DNA from: Flavobacterium sp. J49 | GTDB lineage: Bacteria > Bacteroidota > Bacteroidia > Flavobacteriales > Flavobacteriaceae | Direction: 5' to 3' | Length of the DNA stretch: 64,000 nucleotides | NCBI RefSeq assembly: GCF_011742145.1 | Contig: NZ_JAAQQU010000094.1 | Coordinates: 50,253-114,252, forward strand | Shown here: one piece after another, positions 41,679-50,478 of the stretch | How the letters are laid out: every line of letters begins with the position of its first letter | Position numbering within the stretch: the first letter of the stretch is position 1 | The notes under the pieces: generated by a model | The model's input: only the letters and a program-made list of their open reading frames with translations | The model's database searches: none | What the model was told of the DNA's origin: nothing | Made by a program: the position numbers and the translations under genes

Positions 41679-42737
41679 ATGAACATTAAAATAACCGGTT
41701 CCGGAAGCTATATCCCGACCGAAATAGTTACGAATAAAGATTTTACCAAACACGTTTTTCTTAATGATGACGGAACACCATTTCCACTTCCAAATGAGGT
41801 CATCACCGAAAAATTTTACGATATCACCGGAATTGAGGAACGCCGATATGTTACGGATGATTTACAAACTTCCGACATTGCTACTATCGCTGCCCGAAAA
41901 GCCATAGAAGACTCCGGAATCGATGCGGAAACTTTGGATTATATCATTTTCGCACACAACTTCGGCAACGTAAAAAAAGGCGCTATTCAAACTGACTTAT
42001 TGCCGAGTTTGGCGACCAGAGTCAAATTTGATTTGCGTATCAAAAACCCAAAATGTGTTTGCTACGACATGCTTTTCGGTTGTCCGGGTTGGGTGGAAGG
42101 CGTAATCCAAGCGCAAGCGTTTATCAAAGCCGGAATGGCTAAAAAATGTTTGGTCATTGGTGCCGAAACTTTATCAAGAGTGGTTGACATGCACGACCGC
42201 GACAGTATGATTTATTCGGATGGTGCCGGAGCGACAATCGTAGAAGCCACAGAGGATGAAGGCGGTATTTTAGCCCATGCATCAGCGACTTTTACTTACG
42301 ATGAAGCTTATTATCTATTCTTCGGAAACTCTTTTAATAAAACCCACGATCCTGATGTGCGCTATATCAAAATGCACGGCAGAAAAATATATGAATTTGC
42401 TTTGAGTCAGGTGCCCAAAGCGATGAAAGAATGTGTGGAAGCCAGCGGCATTGACATCAGTAACATCAAAAAAGTATTGATCCATCAAGCCAATGAAAAA
42501 ATGGATGAAGCCATCATTCAACGTTTCTACAAACTCTTCGGACAAACCGCTCCCGAAGGCATCATGCCGATGAGTATTCACAAACTCGGAAACTCGAGCG
42601 TGGCGACGGTTCCAACGTTGTATGATTTATTGGTCAAAGGCAATCTCGAAGGCCATTCTCTTCAAAAAGGTGATGTCATTCTTTTTGCTTCGGTTGGTGC
42701 CGGAATGAATGTTAATGCGATTGTATACAGAATGTAA
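41679..42737 (+). CDS. 3-oxoacyl-ACP synthase III-like enzyme
   Basis: A 352-residue thiolase-fold condensing enzyme of the KASIII type. The catalytic triad is visible: Cys135 in LFGCPGWVEG, His269 in LIHQANEKM and Asn305 in LGNSSVATVP. FabH-type enzymes start fatty-acid or related acyl chains from an acyl-CoA and malonyl-ACP. The Cys context (GCPGW rather than ACAGF) and its neighbours suggest a specialised branch, not the housekeeping FabH. Start chosen at ATG 41679 (MNIKITGSGSYIPTE); an upstream GTG at 41658 is unlikely. A methyltransferase and a glycosyltransferase follow. Confidence 0.88.
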   Translation: MNIKITGSGSYIPTEIVTNKDFTKHVFLNDDGTPFPLPNEVITEKFYDITGIEERRYVTDDLQTSDIATIAARKAIEDSGIDAETLDYIIFAHNFGNVKKGAIQTDLLPSLATRVKFDLRIKNPKCVCYDMLFGCPGWVEGVIQAQAFIKAGMAKKCLVIGAETLSRVVDMHDRDSMIYSDGAGATIVEATEDEGGILAHASATFTYDEAYYLFFGNSFNKTHDPDVRYIKMHGRKIYEFALSQVPKAMKECVEASGIDISNIKKVLIHQANEKMDEAIIQRFYKLFGQTAPEGIMPMSIHKLGNSSVATVPTLYDLLVKGNLEGHSLQKGDVILFASVGAGMNVNAIVYRM

Positions 42738-42740
42738 TAA

Positions 42741-42776
42741 ACTTTGTAACTTTGGTGCTTTAACTTTGTAACTTAA
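42741..42776. repeat. Octad array carrying promoter -7 motifs
   Basis: ACTTTGTA ACTTTGGT GCTTTA ACTTTGTA ACTT. It contains TAACTTTG twice (42747-42754, 42761-42768), each a perfect TAnnTTTG. The second lies 11 nt before the methyltransferase start. Confidence 0.7.
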
Positions 42777-42779
42777 TCA

Positions 42780-43304
42780 ATGTACGAGAAGACATACCCA
42801 AGTAAGCGCTTTAACATTACCCTTCAGTTTTTAAAAAAACACATTACCACTGCTGAAACCATTTTGGATTTAGGTGTGCCCAATCCGTTTTCCAAAATCA
42901 TGGAAGACAATGGCTATACCGTTATCAATACCAAAGGCGAAGATGTAGACAACGACCAATCGGCCTTGCAAAATGAAAACTACCAAGTGTTTACTGCCTT
43001 TGAAATCTTCGAACATTTACTCAATCCGTATACCGTTTTAGAAAATGTAAAAGCCAATAAAATATTGATTTCGATTCCGCTGCGTTTGTGGTTTTCTCCG
43101 GCTTATCGCAGTAAAACAGATATGTGGGACAGACATTATCACGAGTTTGAAGATTGGCAACTCGATTGGCTCTTGGAAAAAACCGGCTGGAAAATTGTGG
43201 ATAGCGTAAAGTTTACACATCCCGTAAAGAAACTAGGTTTCCGTCCTTTATTGAGATATTTCACTCCGAGATATTACATGGTTTATGCTGAGAAGATAAA
43301 ATAA
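42780..43304 (+). CDS. Class I SAM-dependent methyltransferase-like protein
   Basis: A 174-residue protein with a methyltransferase-like Rossmann core. Motif I is replaced by ETILDLGVPNPFSKIM (about 27-42), without the usual GxGxG. It is followed by VFTAFEIFEHLLNP, which is the typical post-II DxxEHL-like motif, and ILISIPLRLWFSP. The substrate is unknown. The stop overlaps the GT2 start by one base (TAATG), so the two are coupled. An octad array with promoter motifs lies immediately upstream. Confidence 0.8.
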   Translation: MYEKTYPSKRFNITLQFLKKHITTAETILDLGVPNPFSKIMEDNGYTVINTKGEDVDNDQSALQNENYQVFTAFEIFEHLLNPYTVLENVKANKILISIPLRLWFSPAYRSKTDMWDRHYHEFEDWQLDWLLEKTGWKIVDSVKFTHPVKKLGFRPLLRYFTPRYYMVYAEKIK

Positions 43305-44152
43305 TGAACTACTATATTGTCATTCCGGCGCATAACGAAGAAGCATTCATGGCTTTGACTTTACAATCGTTAGTCGAGCAAACTGTTTTGCCCACCAAGG
43401 CCGTGATTGTGAATGACAATTCTACAGATACCACCGCTGAGATTGTTTTGGCTTTCGCCGAAAAGCATCCTTGGATTTCTTTGGTCAATAAAACTTCAGA
43501 CGCCATTCATTTGCCGGGAAGCAAAGTGATTCAGGCATTTCAAAAAGGGTTGGAAACTTTAGATGAGAATTACGACATCATTGTAAAAGCCGATGCCGAT
43601 TTGATTTTTCCCGTTAATTATTTTGAAACGATAATCAACCATTTTCAATCCGATGAGCAAATCGGAATGGTAGGCGGTTTTGCCTACATCGAAAAAAACG
43701 GCGATTGGATTCTGGAAAACCTAACAGATAAAGACCACATTCGCGGTGCTTTTAAAGCGTACCGAAAAGCTACATTCCAACAAATTGGTGGATTGAAACC
43801 GGCTATGGGTTGGGACACGGTTGACGAATTACTCTGTAAATTTTACCATTGGAAAGTCGTTACCGATGCATCTTTAAAAGTCAAGCACCTCAAACCCACA
43901 GGTGCCAATTACAATAAAACCGCACGTTACAAACAAGGAGAAGCTTTTTATTCTTTAGGCTATGGCTTTTTCATCACCTCGATTGCTTCTTTAAAACTGG
44001 CCATGCGAAAAGGAAAACCATTACTTTTCCTGGATTATATAAAAGGATTTTGGAAAGCTAAATCAGCTAAGAAGCCATTGTTAGTGACCAAAGAGCAAGC
44101 TCAATTCATCCGAAACTACCGTTGGAAAAAGATGAAGGAAAAGTTAATTTGA
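43304..44152 (+). CDS. Family 2 glycosyltransferase
   Basis: A 282-residue GT-A fold transferase. The nucleotide-sugar site is YYIVIPAHNEEAFMALTLQS with VNDNSTDTTAEIV, and the metal-binding DxD is KADADLIFP (about 100). The acceptor-side motif is AMGWDTVDELL. It adds a sugar to an unknown acceptor, probably lipid or surface polysaccharide. There is no strong membrane anchor. It overlaps the methyltransferase by one base. Confidence 0.9.
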   Translation: MNYYIVIPAHNEEAFMALTLQSLVEQTVLPTKAVIVNDNSTDTTAEIVLAFAEKHPWISLVNKTSDAIHLPGSKVIQAFQKGLETLDENYDIIVKADADLIFPVNYFETIINHFQSDEQIGMVGGFAYIEKNGDWILENLTDKDHIRGAFKAYRKATFQQIGGLKPAMGWDTVDELLCKFYHWKVVTDASLKVKHLKPTGANYNKTARYKQGEAFYSLGYGFFITSIASLKLAMRKGKPLLFLDYIKGFWKAKSAKKPLLVTKEQAQFIRNYRWKKMKEKLI

Positions 44153-44228
44153 AGATTCGAGAATCTGAAAATTTGAAGATATTAAATTGAGCTCCTTTTC
44201 AAATTTCCAAATTGGTACATTTTCAAAT
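44147..44228. repeat. Degenerate heptad-like spacer
   Basis: Segments such as ATTTGAA GATTCGA GAATCTG AAAATTT GAAGATA and TTTCAAA TTTCCAA ATT fit a loose 7-nt period. Less regular than the other arrays. Confidence 0.4.
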
Positions 44229-44238
44229 TAATTATCAC

Positions 44239-44246
44239 TATTTTTG
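44239..44246 (+). promoter_or_regulatory. Promoter -7 element of the MlaE/MlaF-type operon
   Basis: TATTTTTG, 16 nt before the ATG at 44263; fits TAnnTTTG. The -33 element is unclear. Confidence 0.5.
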
Positions 44247-44262
44247 ACATTATTTTAAACCT

Positions 44263-45009
44263 ATGATGCTCGTTCGCTATTTATCCCAAATAGGAAAATA
44301 TTTCTTGATGCTCAAAGAAGTATTTAACAAACCCACGAAATGGTCGGCCATGAGACAGTTGATTTTCAAGGAAATTGATGATTTAATCATTGATTCGCTT
44401 GGGATAGTTTGTTTTATTTCATTCTTCGTTGGTGGCGTTGTTTCCATTCAAACAGCATTAAACTTAACCAATCCGTTGATTCCGAAATACCTTATCGGTT
44501 TTGCGACCAGACAATCGGTGATTTTGGAATTTGCCCCAACGTTTATCTCCATCATTATGGCCGGAAAAATGGGTTCGTTTATCACTTCAAGCATAGGAAC
44601 GATGCGTGTTACAGAGCAAATTGATGCTTTGGAAGTGATGGGTGTGAACTCACTTAACTATTTGGTTTTCCCCAAAATTATTGCGCTACTACTCTATCCT
44701 TTTGTTATTGGAATTGCGATGTTCTTAGGCGTTTTTGGCGGTTGGATTGCCTCAGTTTACGGCGGATTTGCTTCGAGCAACGAATTTATTACCGGAATCC
44801 AACAAGAATTTATTCCGTTTCATATTGCATATGCTTTTATTAAAACCTTTGTCTTTGCGATGTTATTGGCAACAATTCCTTCGTTTCACGGGTATTATAT
44901 GAAAGGCGGCGCTTTGGAAGTTGGTAAAGCCAGTACGGTTTCGTTTGTGTGGACATCGGTAACCATTATTTTGACCAACTATATATTAACGCAATTACTA
45001 TTGACCTAA
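44263..45009 (+). CDS. MlaE-type ABC transporter permease
   Basis: A 248-residue inner-membrane permease with about five helices. The MlaE family signature is visible: FFVGGVVSIQTALNL, EFAPTFISIIMAGKMGSFITSSIGTMRVTEQIDALEVMGVNS, and the C-terminal GKASTVSFVWTSVTIIL. MlaE proteins move phospholipids between the inner and outer membrane. The ATPase partner starts on the last base of this gene. No MCE-domain partner is present in the window. A second in-frame ATG directly follows the first, so the start is uncertain by one residue. Confidence 0.92.
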   Translation: MMLVRYLSQIGKYFLMLKEVFNKPTKWSAMRQLIFKEIDDLIIDSLGIVCFISFFVGGVVSIQTALNLTNPLIPKYLIGFATRQSVILEFAPTFISIIMAGKMGSFITSSIGTMRVTEQIDALEVMGVNSLNYLVFPKIIALLLYPFVIGIAMFLGVFGGWIASVYGGFASSNEFITGIQQEFIPFHIAYAFIKTFVFAMLLATIPSFHGYYMKGGALEVGKASTVSFVWTSVTIILTNYILTQLLLT

Positions 45010-45776
45010 TGATAGAAGTAAAAGATATAGAAAAGTCATTTGGCGACAGCAAAGTATTAAAAGGGATTTCCACCATTTTTGATACCGGAAAAACCAATTT
45101 GATAATTGGTCAAAGTGGTTCAGGAAAGACCGTATTGCTCAAGAGTTTGTTAGGCATTCATTCACCCGATAAAGGCACTATTTCTTTTGACGGCAGAATT
45201 TATTCGGATTTGACACCGGATGAAAAACGAACTTTACGTACCGAAATCGGAATGGTATTCCAAGGCAGCGCACTTTTTGACAGCATGACCGTAGAAGAAA
45301 ACGTAGGTTTTCCGTTGAAAATGTTTACCAACAAATCGGCTGCTGAAATTAAAGAACGTGTCAATTTTGTAATTAATCGTGTGAATCTCATTAATGCCAA
45401 CCATAAAAAACCCTCTGAAATTTCGGGTGGAATGCAAAAGCGTGTGGCCATTGCCAGAGCAATTGTCAACAATCCGAAGTATCTTTTTTGTGACGAACCC
45501 AACTCAGGACTCGACCCAAAAACGGCCATTGTAATTGACAATTTGATTCACGAAATCACTTTAGAATACAACATTACGACCGTGATTAATACCCACGACA
45601 TGAACTCTGTGATGGAAATCGGTGACAAAATTATCTTTTTAAAAGAAGGTATTTTGGCTTGGGAAGGCACTAAAAAAGAAATCTTCAAAACCGATAATGA
45701 AGCCATTACCGATTTTGTATATTCTTCCAATCTTTTCAAGAAAATCAGAAAAGCTCAGAATAAAGGAGATTTATAA
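45009..45776 (+). CDS. MlaF-type ABC transporter ATPase
   Basis: A 255-residue ATP-binding subunit. Walker A is GQSGSGKTVLL (about 34-44), the Q-loop is GMVFQGSALFDSMTVEENV, the signature is SGGMQKRVAIARA, Walker B is YLFCDEPNSGLD and the switch His is in TVINTHDMNS. This set fits the MlaF/Ttg2A branch. Start ATG 45009 overlaps the permease stop (TAATG); a longer frame from 44949 would overlap the permease and is not supported. It powers lipid transport with the adjacent permease. Confidence 0.94.
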   Translation: MIEVKDIEKSFGDSKVLKGISTIFDTGKTNLIIGQSGSGKTVLLKSLLGIHSPDKGTISFDGRIYSDLTPDEKRTLRTEIGMVFQGSALFDSMTVEENVGFPLKMFTNKSAAEIKERVNFVINRVNLINANHKKPSEISGGMQKRVAIARAIVNNPKYLFCDEPNSGLDPKTAIVIDNLIHEITLEYNITTVINTHDMNSVMEIGDKIIFLKEGILAWEGTKKEIFKTDNEAITDFVYSSNLFKKIRKAQNKGDL

Positions 45777-45778
45777 GC

Positions 45779-48700
45779 CTATCTATTAGCGCTTAAGAAT
45801 ATCCATCCGGCTTTGTTTTCTCCGGTTCTTAAATTGAGAATGTAATAGTAGGTCGAATCAGGTAATCTTTCGCCATTCATATTTTGGCCATGCCATTCAT
45901 CGATGTAGTTGTTTTTCTCATATACTTTTCTACCCCAACGGTTGTAAATTTCAATTCGGTCGACTTCAAAACCGGCCAGGTTAAAACTCTCATTAGTAGT
46001 ATCATCATTTGGCGTAATCACATTCGGAATAAAACAAATCGTTCTGACAACATCAATAGTTTGTGAAGCCGAACAACCATTGACATCGGTTACAGTTAAA
46101 TTGTAAAGCCCTACTTCGCCACCGGTGATAACAATAGGATTTTGAGCAGCAGTAAAATTATTTGGACCAGTCCAAGCGTAGGTCGCCATTGAAGCGTCAA
46201 ACGAACCGGCAATTGGCGTAGCGGTAACTACATATTCACTTTGGATACAATTCTGACTCAAATCAAACTGAGGCAAGGCATTGACCAAAACAGCAACACT
46301 CGATGTCCCAGACTGACATCCATTTTGGCTGGCAGAAACTGTATAAGTTCCATTATTATCAGCCGAGAGATTTGAGATTATCGGATTTTGCTCAGTAGAC
46401 ATAAATCCATTTGGCCCGGTCCATTGGTAAGTTCCATTGAGAATAGTAGTGGCATAAAGTTGTAAACTTCCGCTTTCGCAAATAATACTATCGACACTGG
46501 CTACCGGTATCGCCGGTATTTCATAAATGATGATGTTGATAAAGGCCTCGTCAAACAAACTACAACTTCCATCAACATGGTATCTGAATTCGTAACTGCC
46601 ATAAGGAACAGTGCCGGTGTTCCAAAGATTACCGCTGAGTGTACCGCTTGAAGTCATCTCATCCCAAGTCCCACCCGAATCATAATTGCCTTGCGATTGC
46701 AGTAGCGAAAATAAATCGATAGTGCCTTGTCGTCCACAATAGCTAAAAGAGCCACTATTTCCGGCATTTGGAGGAATATTCGTCACCAAAACCACATAGC
46801 TCAATACCTGATTCAAACAAGAGTTCGGATTGTTGCTGTAACTAATGCTAACGTGATAAGTTCCATTGTTGGCAGCAGCATTAAAAGGATTGAAATTCAA
46901 AGAACTTGTTGTACTGAGAATGTTGGTTGTGTCGTTGTCTTTCCACCATTGGTATTGAAAAAATGAAAAATTGGGCACCGAAAGTGTTAAGTTGTCTCCG
47001 TCACAGAACACTTGATTCGCCGTAATTTCGAGCGGATTGGGATTCACGATCTCGAAAGCACTGTTTAAGAAATTGCCACAAGCATCCTGTACCTGAAAGT
47101 TATACGTAGCCGGTTCTAAACCGGTAAAAATATTAGAATTTCCGTTCTCCACTAAAAATGGCTGTCCGTTTTTAAGGGTAATCCTGTACTGCAAAGGATC
47201 AAAACCAACCGCCATTACAATTACTTCAAAAGTACTGCCACAAGAAATGGAATATACATCTTCAATCATCGGCAATCCGTTGTAATCAAATTCATAAATA
47301 GTTTTAAAACAATTGGTTTGAATGATGCTGTTGCTCACAAAACTCCTAAAAACTTTCAAAATTCTGAAATGTCCTTGGTAAGCCAAATTATAATTGATGG
47401 TGTTATTAATTAAAGGAATAGAGTTGCTGTTATCCGGCAATACTCCCTCTACGTAAACAGTCCCGGTAGCCGGATGTCCCCAATCATTGGTAACCGTGTT
47501 CAATTTTTGTAACCAATAAGTGGTTATGCCGGTGTTGGTACTGGTGTTGTTTAAGTTAAGATCAAACGAACCGCAATTCGGAATTACGGCAACATTGGTA
47601 GTATCCTGATGTCCCAAAATAGTAAAAGCAGTATCAGTTGTGACGTTACAGGAATTGGTCGATTGAATCACATAATTTCCGGCCGGAAGTGAGTCTATTA
47701 CCAAATTCGTATTGTTTATTATAAGATTACCATACAAGTTCTGCGGTAATGTACTTTGATAAGCCACCGGCGCTGTAATCAAGCTTATAGCAGTAAATTC
47801 TCCTATCATTCTGATTGCACCTGTTCCATCTTGGCATCCTTCACGTACAAAAATCTCAGGAATAACCGATATAGGATCTATATGAATCTCCAGTGTATGT
47901 GGTGCTCCACATAAGTCCAAAACGTCAAAAATATAAATCCCTACGGGTAAATTTACAAAGGTGATATAATCAGCGGAATTGATTAAACTCGTATAATCAT
48001 GGGGTAAAGTAACCTGGTATGTCGCCGGAGCGGAAACCATAATGATTTCAGAAATACCATAGATAGACAAAGAACCCGTAGTACAATTTTGCCCAAAAAT
48101 ACTTATGAAAGGCGGTGCGATTTCCACAATAATTATTTCAATGGTAAACACTTGCGGATTACCACAAATATCGGTGGTATTGAAAACATAAGTACCTTCA
48201 ACTAAATACAATATTGTAACAGAATTGTTTACAATTTGGCTTGTGTAACTCTGTGGCAGCGAAGTTGTAAAGGCTGCCGGAGCGGAAACCAAAGTGACTG
48301 TGGCCACATTAAAAAAGCTGACTTGTTTGTAAATACAACCTTGAGGCAAAACGGTGTAAGAAGCTGCAATAGACAAATTATCGATTACGCCATTATGGGT
48401 ATAAACCGTACCACAACCATCGGTAAACGTAATGCTGTAATTATAGGGTTGATTGGTATAAAAAGGAACTTGTTGAAAACTGGTAAAACCGCCGTTTACT
48501 GTTTGATTGTAAGTAATAGAACCTCCGGTTGGCGGAAAAACAGTTGTGGTAACTTGTAATGGAAACTTTACTACTCCAAAGGGCGAAGGGAATAGCGATT
48601 CAAAACTGAACCCGACATTCACCGAGGTACAACTCGCCAAAGCCGGTGATAAAAATTCGACATCTAACGCCGGATTGGTTGGTTGCACGGTAAATGTTTG

Positions 48701-49255
48701 CACCACTCCTTCACCACAAGCGTCATAAACCCTAACTTGGTAAGTACCGGCAGTCAAATTATTGAACACATTGGAAGCTTGCAATTCTCTGATCATCGGT
48801 CCGGAAAAAAGCTCATAATTCAAGCCATTAGCCGTTAGATTTCCCGATAAAACATTGACCGTAATTCTTCCGTCATTGCCGCAAATTTCATTGATACTGT
48901 TGACCTGATAAGTCAATGCTTCAACTTCATCAAGGATGATTACGTCTTGTTGCTGCGTTCCACTGTTACCGGCTAATGATTGTGTGGCAACTACTCGGTA
49001 AGTACCGGCATTCAACCCCGACAATGAGCCACCGGATTGGATTGAGATTGGGTTAGCAACATCGGGCAGCAGATAAATGCTATATAAGATGGTTGAACCC
49101 GGAGTTGTATTGGACACACTGAAAGTCAAAGACCCATTTCCGGTACAAGTTTCATCGGTATGGTTAACCGTTAGGGTAAAATTGGACAACTGACTAAAAG
49201 TCAATTGTGTTAGGAGTAAAAAGACAAAAGTTAACTTCAATTTCAGCTGATCCAT
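45779..49255 (-). CDS. Secreted T9SS type B (CHU_C) protein
   Basis: A 1158-residue exported protein; signal peptide 1-21 (cut near LTFS/QLS). The body is a chain of Ig/SprB-like beta units, many ending in a xxLxAGxYxxxxxDxCG motif. Three of about 85 residues (around 320-590) are clear internal repeats marked by APAAFTTSLPQ, APATYQVTLPH and APVAYQSTLPQ. Further Ig-like units follow near 860-1070. The C-terminus (about 1072-1158) is the gliding-motility-associated CHU_C domain: FIPNVITPNDD, IEIYNRWGRKVYE, LPDSTYYYIL. Type B cargo is often surface-attached. Role in motility or adhesion is inferred. Confidence 0.9.
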   Translation of the reverse strand: MDQLKLKLTFVFLLLTQLTFSQLSNFTLTVNHTDETCTGNGSLTFSVSNTTPGSTILYSIYLLPDVANPISIQSGGSLSGLNAGTYRVVATQSLAGNSGTQQQDVIILDEVEALTYQVNSINEICGNDGRITVNVLSGNLTANGLNYELFSGPMIRELQASNVFNNLTAGTYQVRVYDACGEGVVQTFTVQPTNPALDVEFLSPALASCTSVNVGFSFESLFPSPFGVVKFPLQVTTTVFPPTGGSITYNQTVNGGFTSFQQVPFYTNQPYNYSITFTDGCGTVYTHNGVIDNLSIAASYTVLPQGCIYKQVSFFNVATVTLVSAPAAFTTSLPQSYTSQIVNNSVTILYLVEGTYVFNTTDICGNPQVFTIEIIIVEIAPPFISIFGQNCTTGSLSIYGISEIIMVSAPATYQVTLPHDYTSLINSADYITFVNLPVGIYIFDVLDLCGAPHTLEIHIDPISVIPEIFVREGCQDGTGAIRMIGEFTAISLITAPVAYQSTLPQNLYGNLIINNTNLVIDSLPAGNYVIQSTNSCNVTTDTAFTILGHQDTTNVAVIPNCGSFDLNLNNTSTNTGITTYWLQKLNTVTNDWGHPATGTVYVEGVLPDNSNSIPLINNTINYNLAYQGHFRILKVFRSFVSNSIIQTNCFKTIYEFDYNGLPMIEDVYSISCGSTFEVIVMAVGFDPLQYRITLKNGQPFLVENGNSNIFTGLEPATYNFQVQDACGNFLNSAFEIVNPNPLEITANQVFCDGDNLTLSVPNFSFFQYQWWKDNDTTNILSTTSSLNFNPFNAAANNGTYHVSISYSNNPNSCLNQVLSYVVLVTNIPPNAGNSGSFSYCGRQGTIDLFSLLQSQGNYDSGGTWDEMTSSGTLSGNLWNTGTVPYGSYEFRYHVDGSCSLFDEAFINIIIYEIPAIPVASVDSIICESGSLQLYATTILNGTYQWTGPNGFMSTEQNPIISNLSADNNGTYTVSASQNGCQSGTSSVAVLVNALPQFDLSQNCIQSEYVVTATPIAGSFDASMATYAWTGPNNFTAAQNPIVITGGEVGLYNLTVTDVNGCSASQTIDVVRTICFIPNVITPNDDTTNESFNLAGFEVDRIEIYNRWGRKVYEKNNYIDEWHGQNMNGERLPDSTYYYILNLRTGENKAGWIFLSANR

Positions 49256-49274
49256 TATTACTATTTTTTTCTGA

Positions 49275-49282
49275 CAAAACTA
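49275..49282 (-). promoter_or_regulatory. Promoter -7 element of the CHU_C gene
   Basis: TAGTTTTG on the minus strand, 19 nt upstream of the ATG; fits TAnnTTTG. Confidence 0.55.
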
Positions 49283-49365
49283 AATGGAAAGATACAATAA
49301 AAATTTAATGATTGTGTAAATTCTTAGTTTTTGATGGAAAGAAATGAGTAACCGCTGATTCCGGA

Positions 49366-50427
49366 CTATAATTCGTTGGCTTTGGCTGTTATTTTTTTGA
49401 TGTCTTGCTCTTTATTCTTGGGATAAATCATGAGTACATTTTCGTTATCAACGATAATATAATCATCCAACCCATCAATAACCACGAGCTTTTTAGCATT
49501 GGAACGAATAATATTATTGGAAGCATTTTCCAAAATTACAGTGGCATTAACCACAGCGTTATTTTGGTCGTCTTTATCTAACTTTTCGTGAAGTGAACCC
49601 CAAGTCCCCAAGTCGTTCCAGTCAAATGTGGCCGGAAGCACATAGACATTTTGGGCTTTTTCCATCACAGCATAATCGATGGAAATGTTTTCCGCTTTGG
49701 CATAATGGTCTTCTATAAACTGTTTTTCATTTGAAGTGTTATAATTTTCCATCCCTTGTTGGAACAAAGCATGCATTTGAGGTTGGAATTGTTGAAAAGC
49801 TGTTGAAATCGACTTTACACTCCAAATAAAAATCCCTCCGTTCCAGAGGAAATTTCCGGCCTCCAAAAACTTTTTGGCGGTTTCATAATCGGGCTTTTCT
49901 CTGAACTGTTTTACTTTTTTGATTGGATTGGTGTCGCTTTCATCAAACTCGATATAGCCAAAACCCGTATTGGGAAAAGTGGGTTGAATTCCCAAAGTCA
50001 TCAAAGCATTTTCTTTTTGACAATAATCAAAACAATGCGCTAAGTTATCGGCAAAGGCCACTTCGTCTTCAATCCAATGATCGCTTGGCGCAACAACCAT
50101 CACCGCATTGGGATTCTGTTTCTGAATTTTCAACGAGGCATATAAAATACAAGGTGCTGTATTACGCATGGCTGGTTCTAATAAAACTTGCACTTGCTTT
50201 ACCATAGGCAATTGTTCCAAAACCAAACCGTTGTAACGTTCATTGGTTAAAATGAATATATTTTCAACTGGAACTAATTTTGACAAACGACTGAAAGTTT
50301 TTTGAATCAAAGTTTCTCCCGAGCCCAACATGTCGTGAAACTGCTTTGGAAAATCGGTGGTGCTTACCGGCCAAAATCTTGAGCCAACACCGCCGGCCAT
50401 TAATATTGCGTAATAGTTGTTGTTCAT
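49366..50427 (-). CDS. Mannose-1-phosphate guanylyltransferase
   Basis: A 353-residue nucleotidyltransferase making GDP-mannose from mannose-1-phosphate and GTP. The pyrophosphorylase motif is MAGGVGSRFWPVSTTDFPKQF (residues 10-30), followed by EPAMRNTAPCI, VAPSDHWI and FREKPDYETAKKFL. It lacks the C-terminal isomerase domain of bifunctional ManC proteins, which accounts for the length. GDP-mannose feeds polysaccharide or glycoprotein glycosylation. An octad array with TAACTTTG motifs forms its probable promoter. Confidence 0.93.
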   Translation of the reverse strand: MNNNYYAILMAGGVGSRFWPVSTTDFPKQFHDMLGSGETLIQKTFSRLSKLVPVENIFILTNERYNGLVLEQLPMVKQVQVLLEPAMRNTAPCILYASLKIQKQNPNAVMVVAPSDHWIEDEVAFADNLAHCFDYCQKENALMTLGIQPTFPNTGFGYIEFDESDTNPIKKVKQFREKPDYETAKKFLEAGNFLWNGGIFIWSVKSISTAFQQFQPQMHALFQQGMENYNTSNEKQFIEDHYAKAENISIDYAVMEKAQNVYVLPATFDWNDLGTWGSLHEKLDKDDQNNAVVNATVILENASNNIIRSNAKKLVVIDGLDDYIIVDNENVLMIYPKNKEQDIKKITAKANEL

Positions 50428-50439
50428 TGTATGAAGTGC

Positions 50440-50471
50440 AAAGTGCCAAAGTTACAAAGTTACAAAGTCAT
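50440..50471. repeat. Octad array forming the likely promoter of the guanylyltransferase gene
   Basis: AAAGTGCC AAAGTTAC AAAGTTAC AAAGTCAT, period 8. On the minus strand it contains TAACTTTG twice (50454-50447 and 50462-50455), perfect -7 consensus boxes 19-35 nt upstream of the start. Confidence 0.75.
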
Positions 50472-50478
50472 ATGGTAG

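Noticed and set aside
44949..45008. Longer MlaF-like frame starting inside the permease gene
   Set aside because: The extra 20 residues overlap the permease in another frame; the family start is MIEVKDIEKSFG at 45009.
46727..48728. Plus-strand ORFs of 60-107 codons within the CHU_C gene
   Set aside because: They are antisense to a continuous 1158-codon frame with a signal peptide and sorting domain and have no recognisable product.
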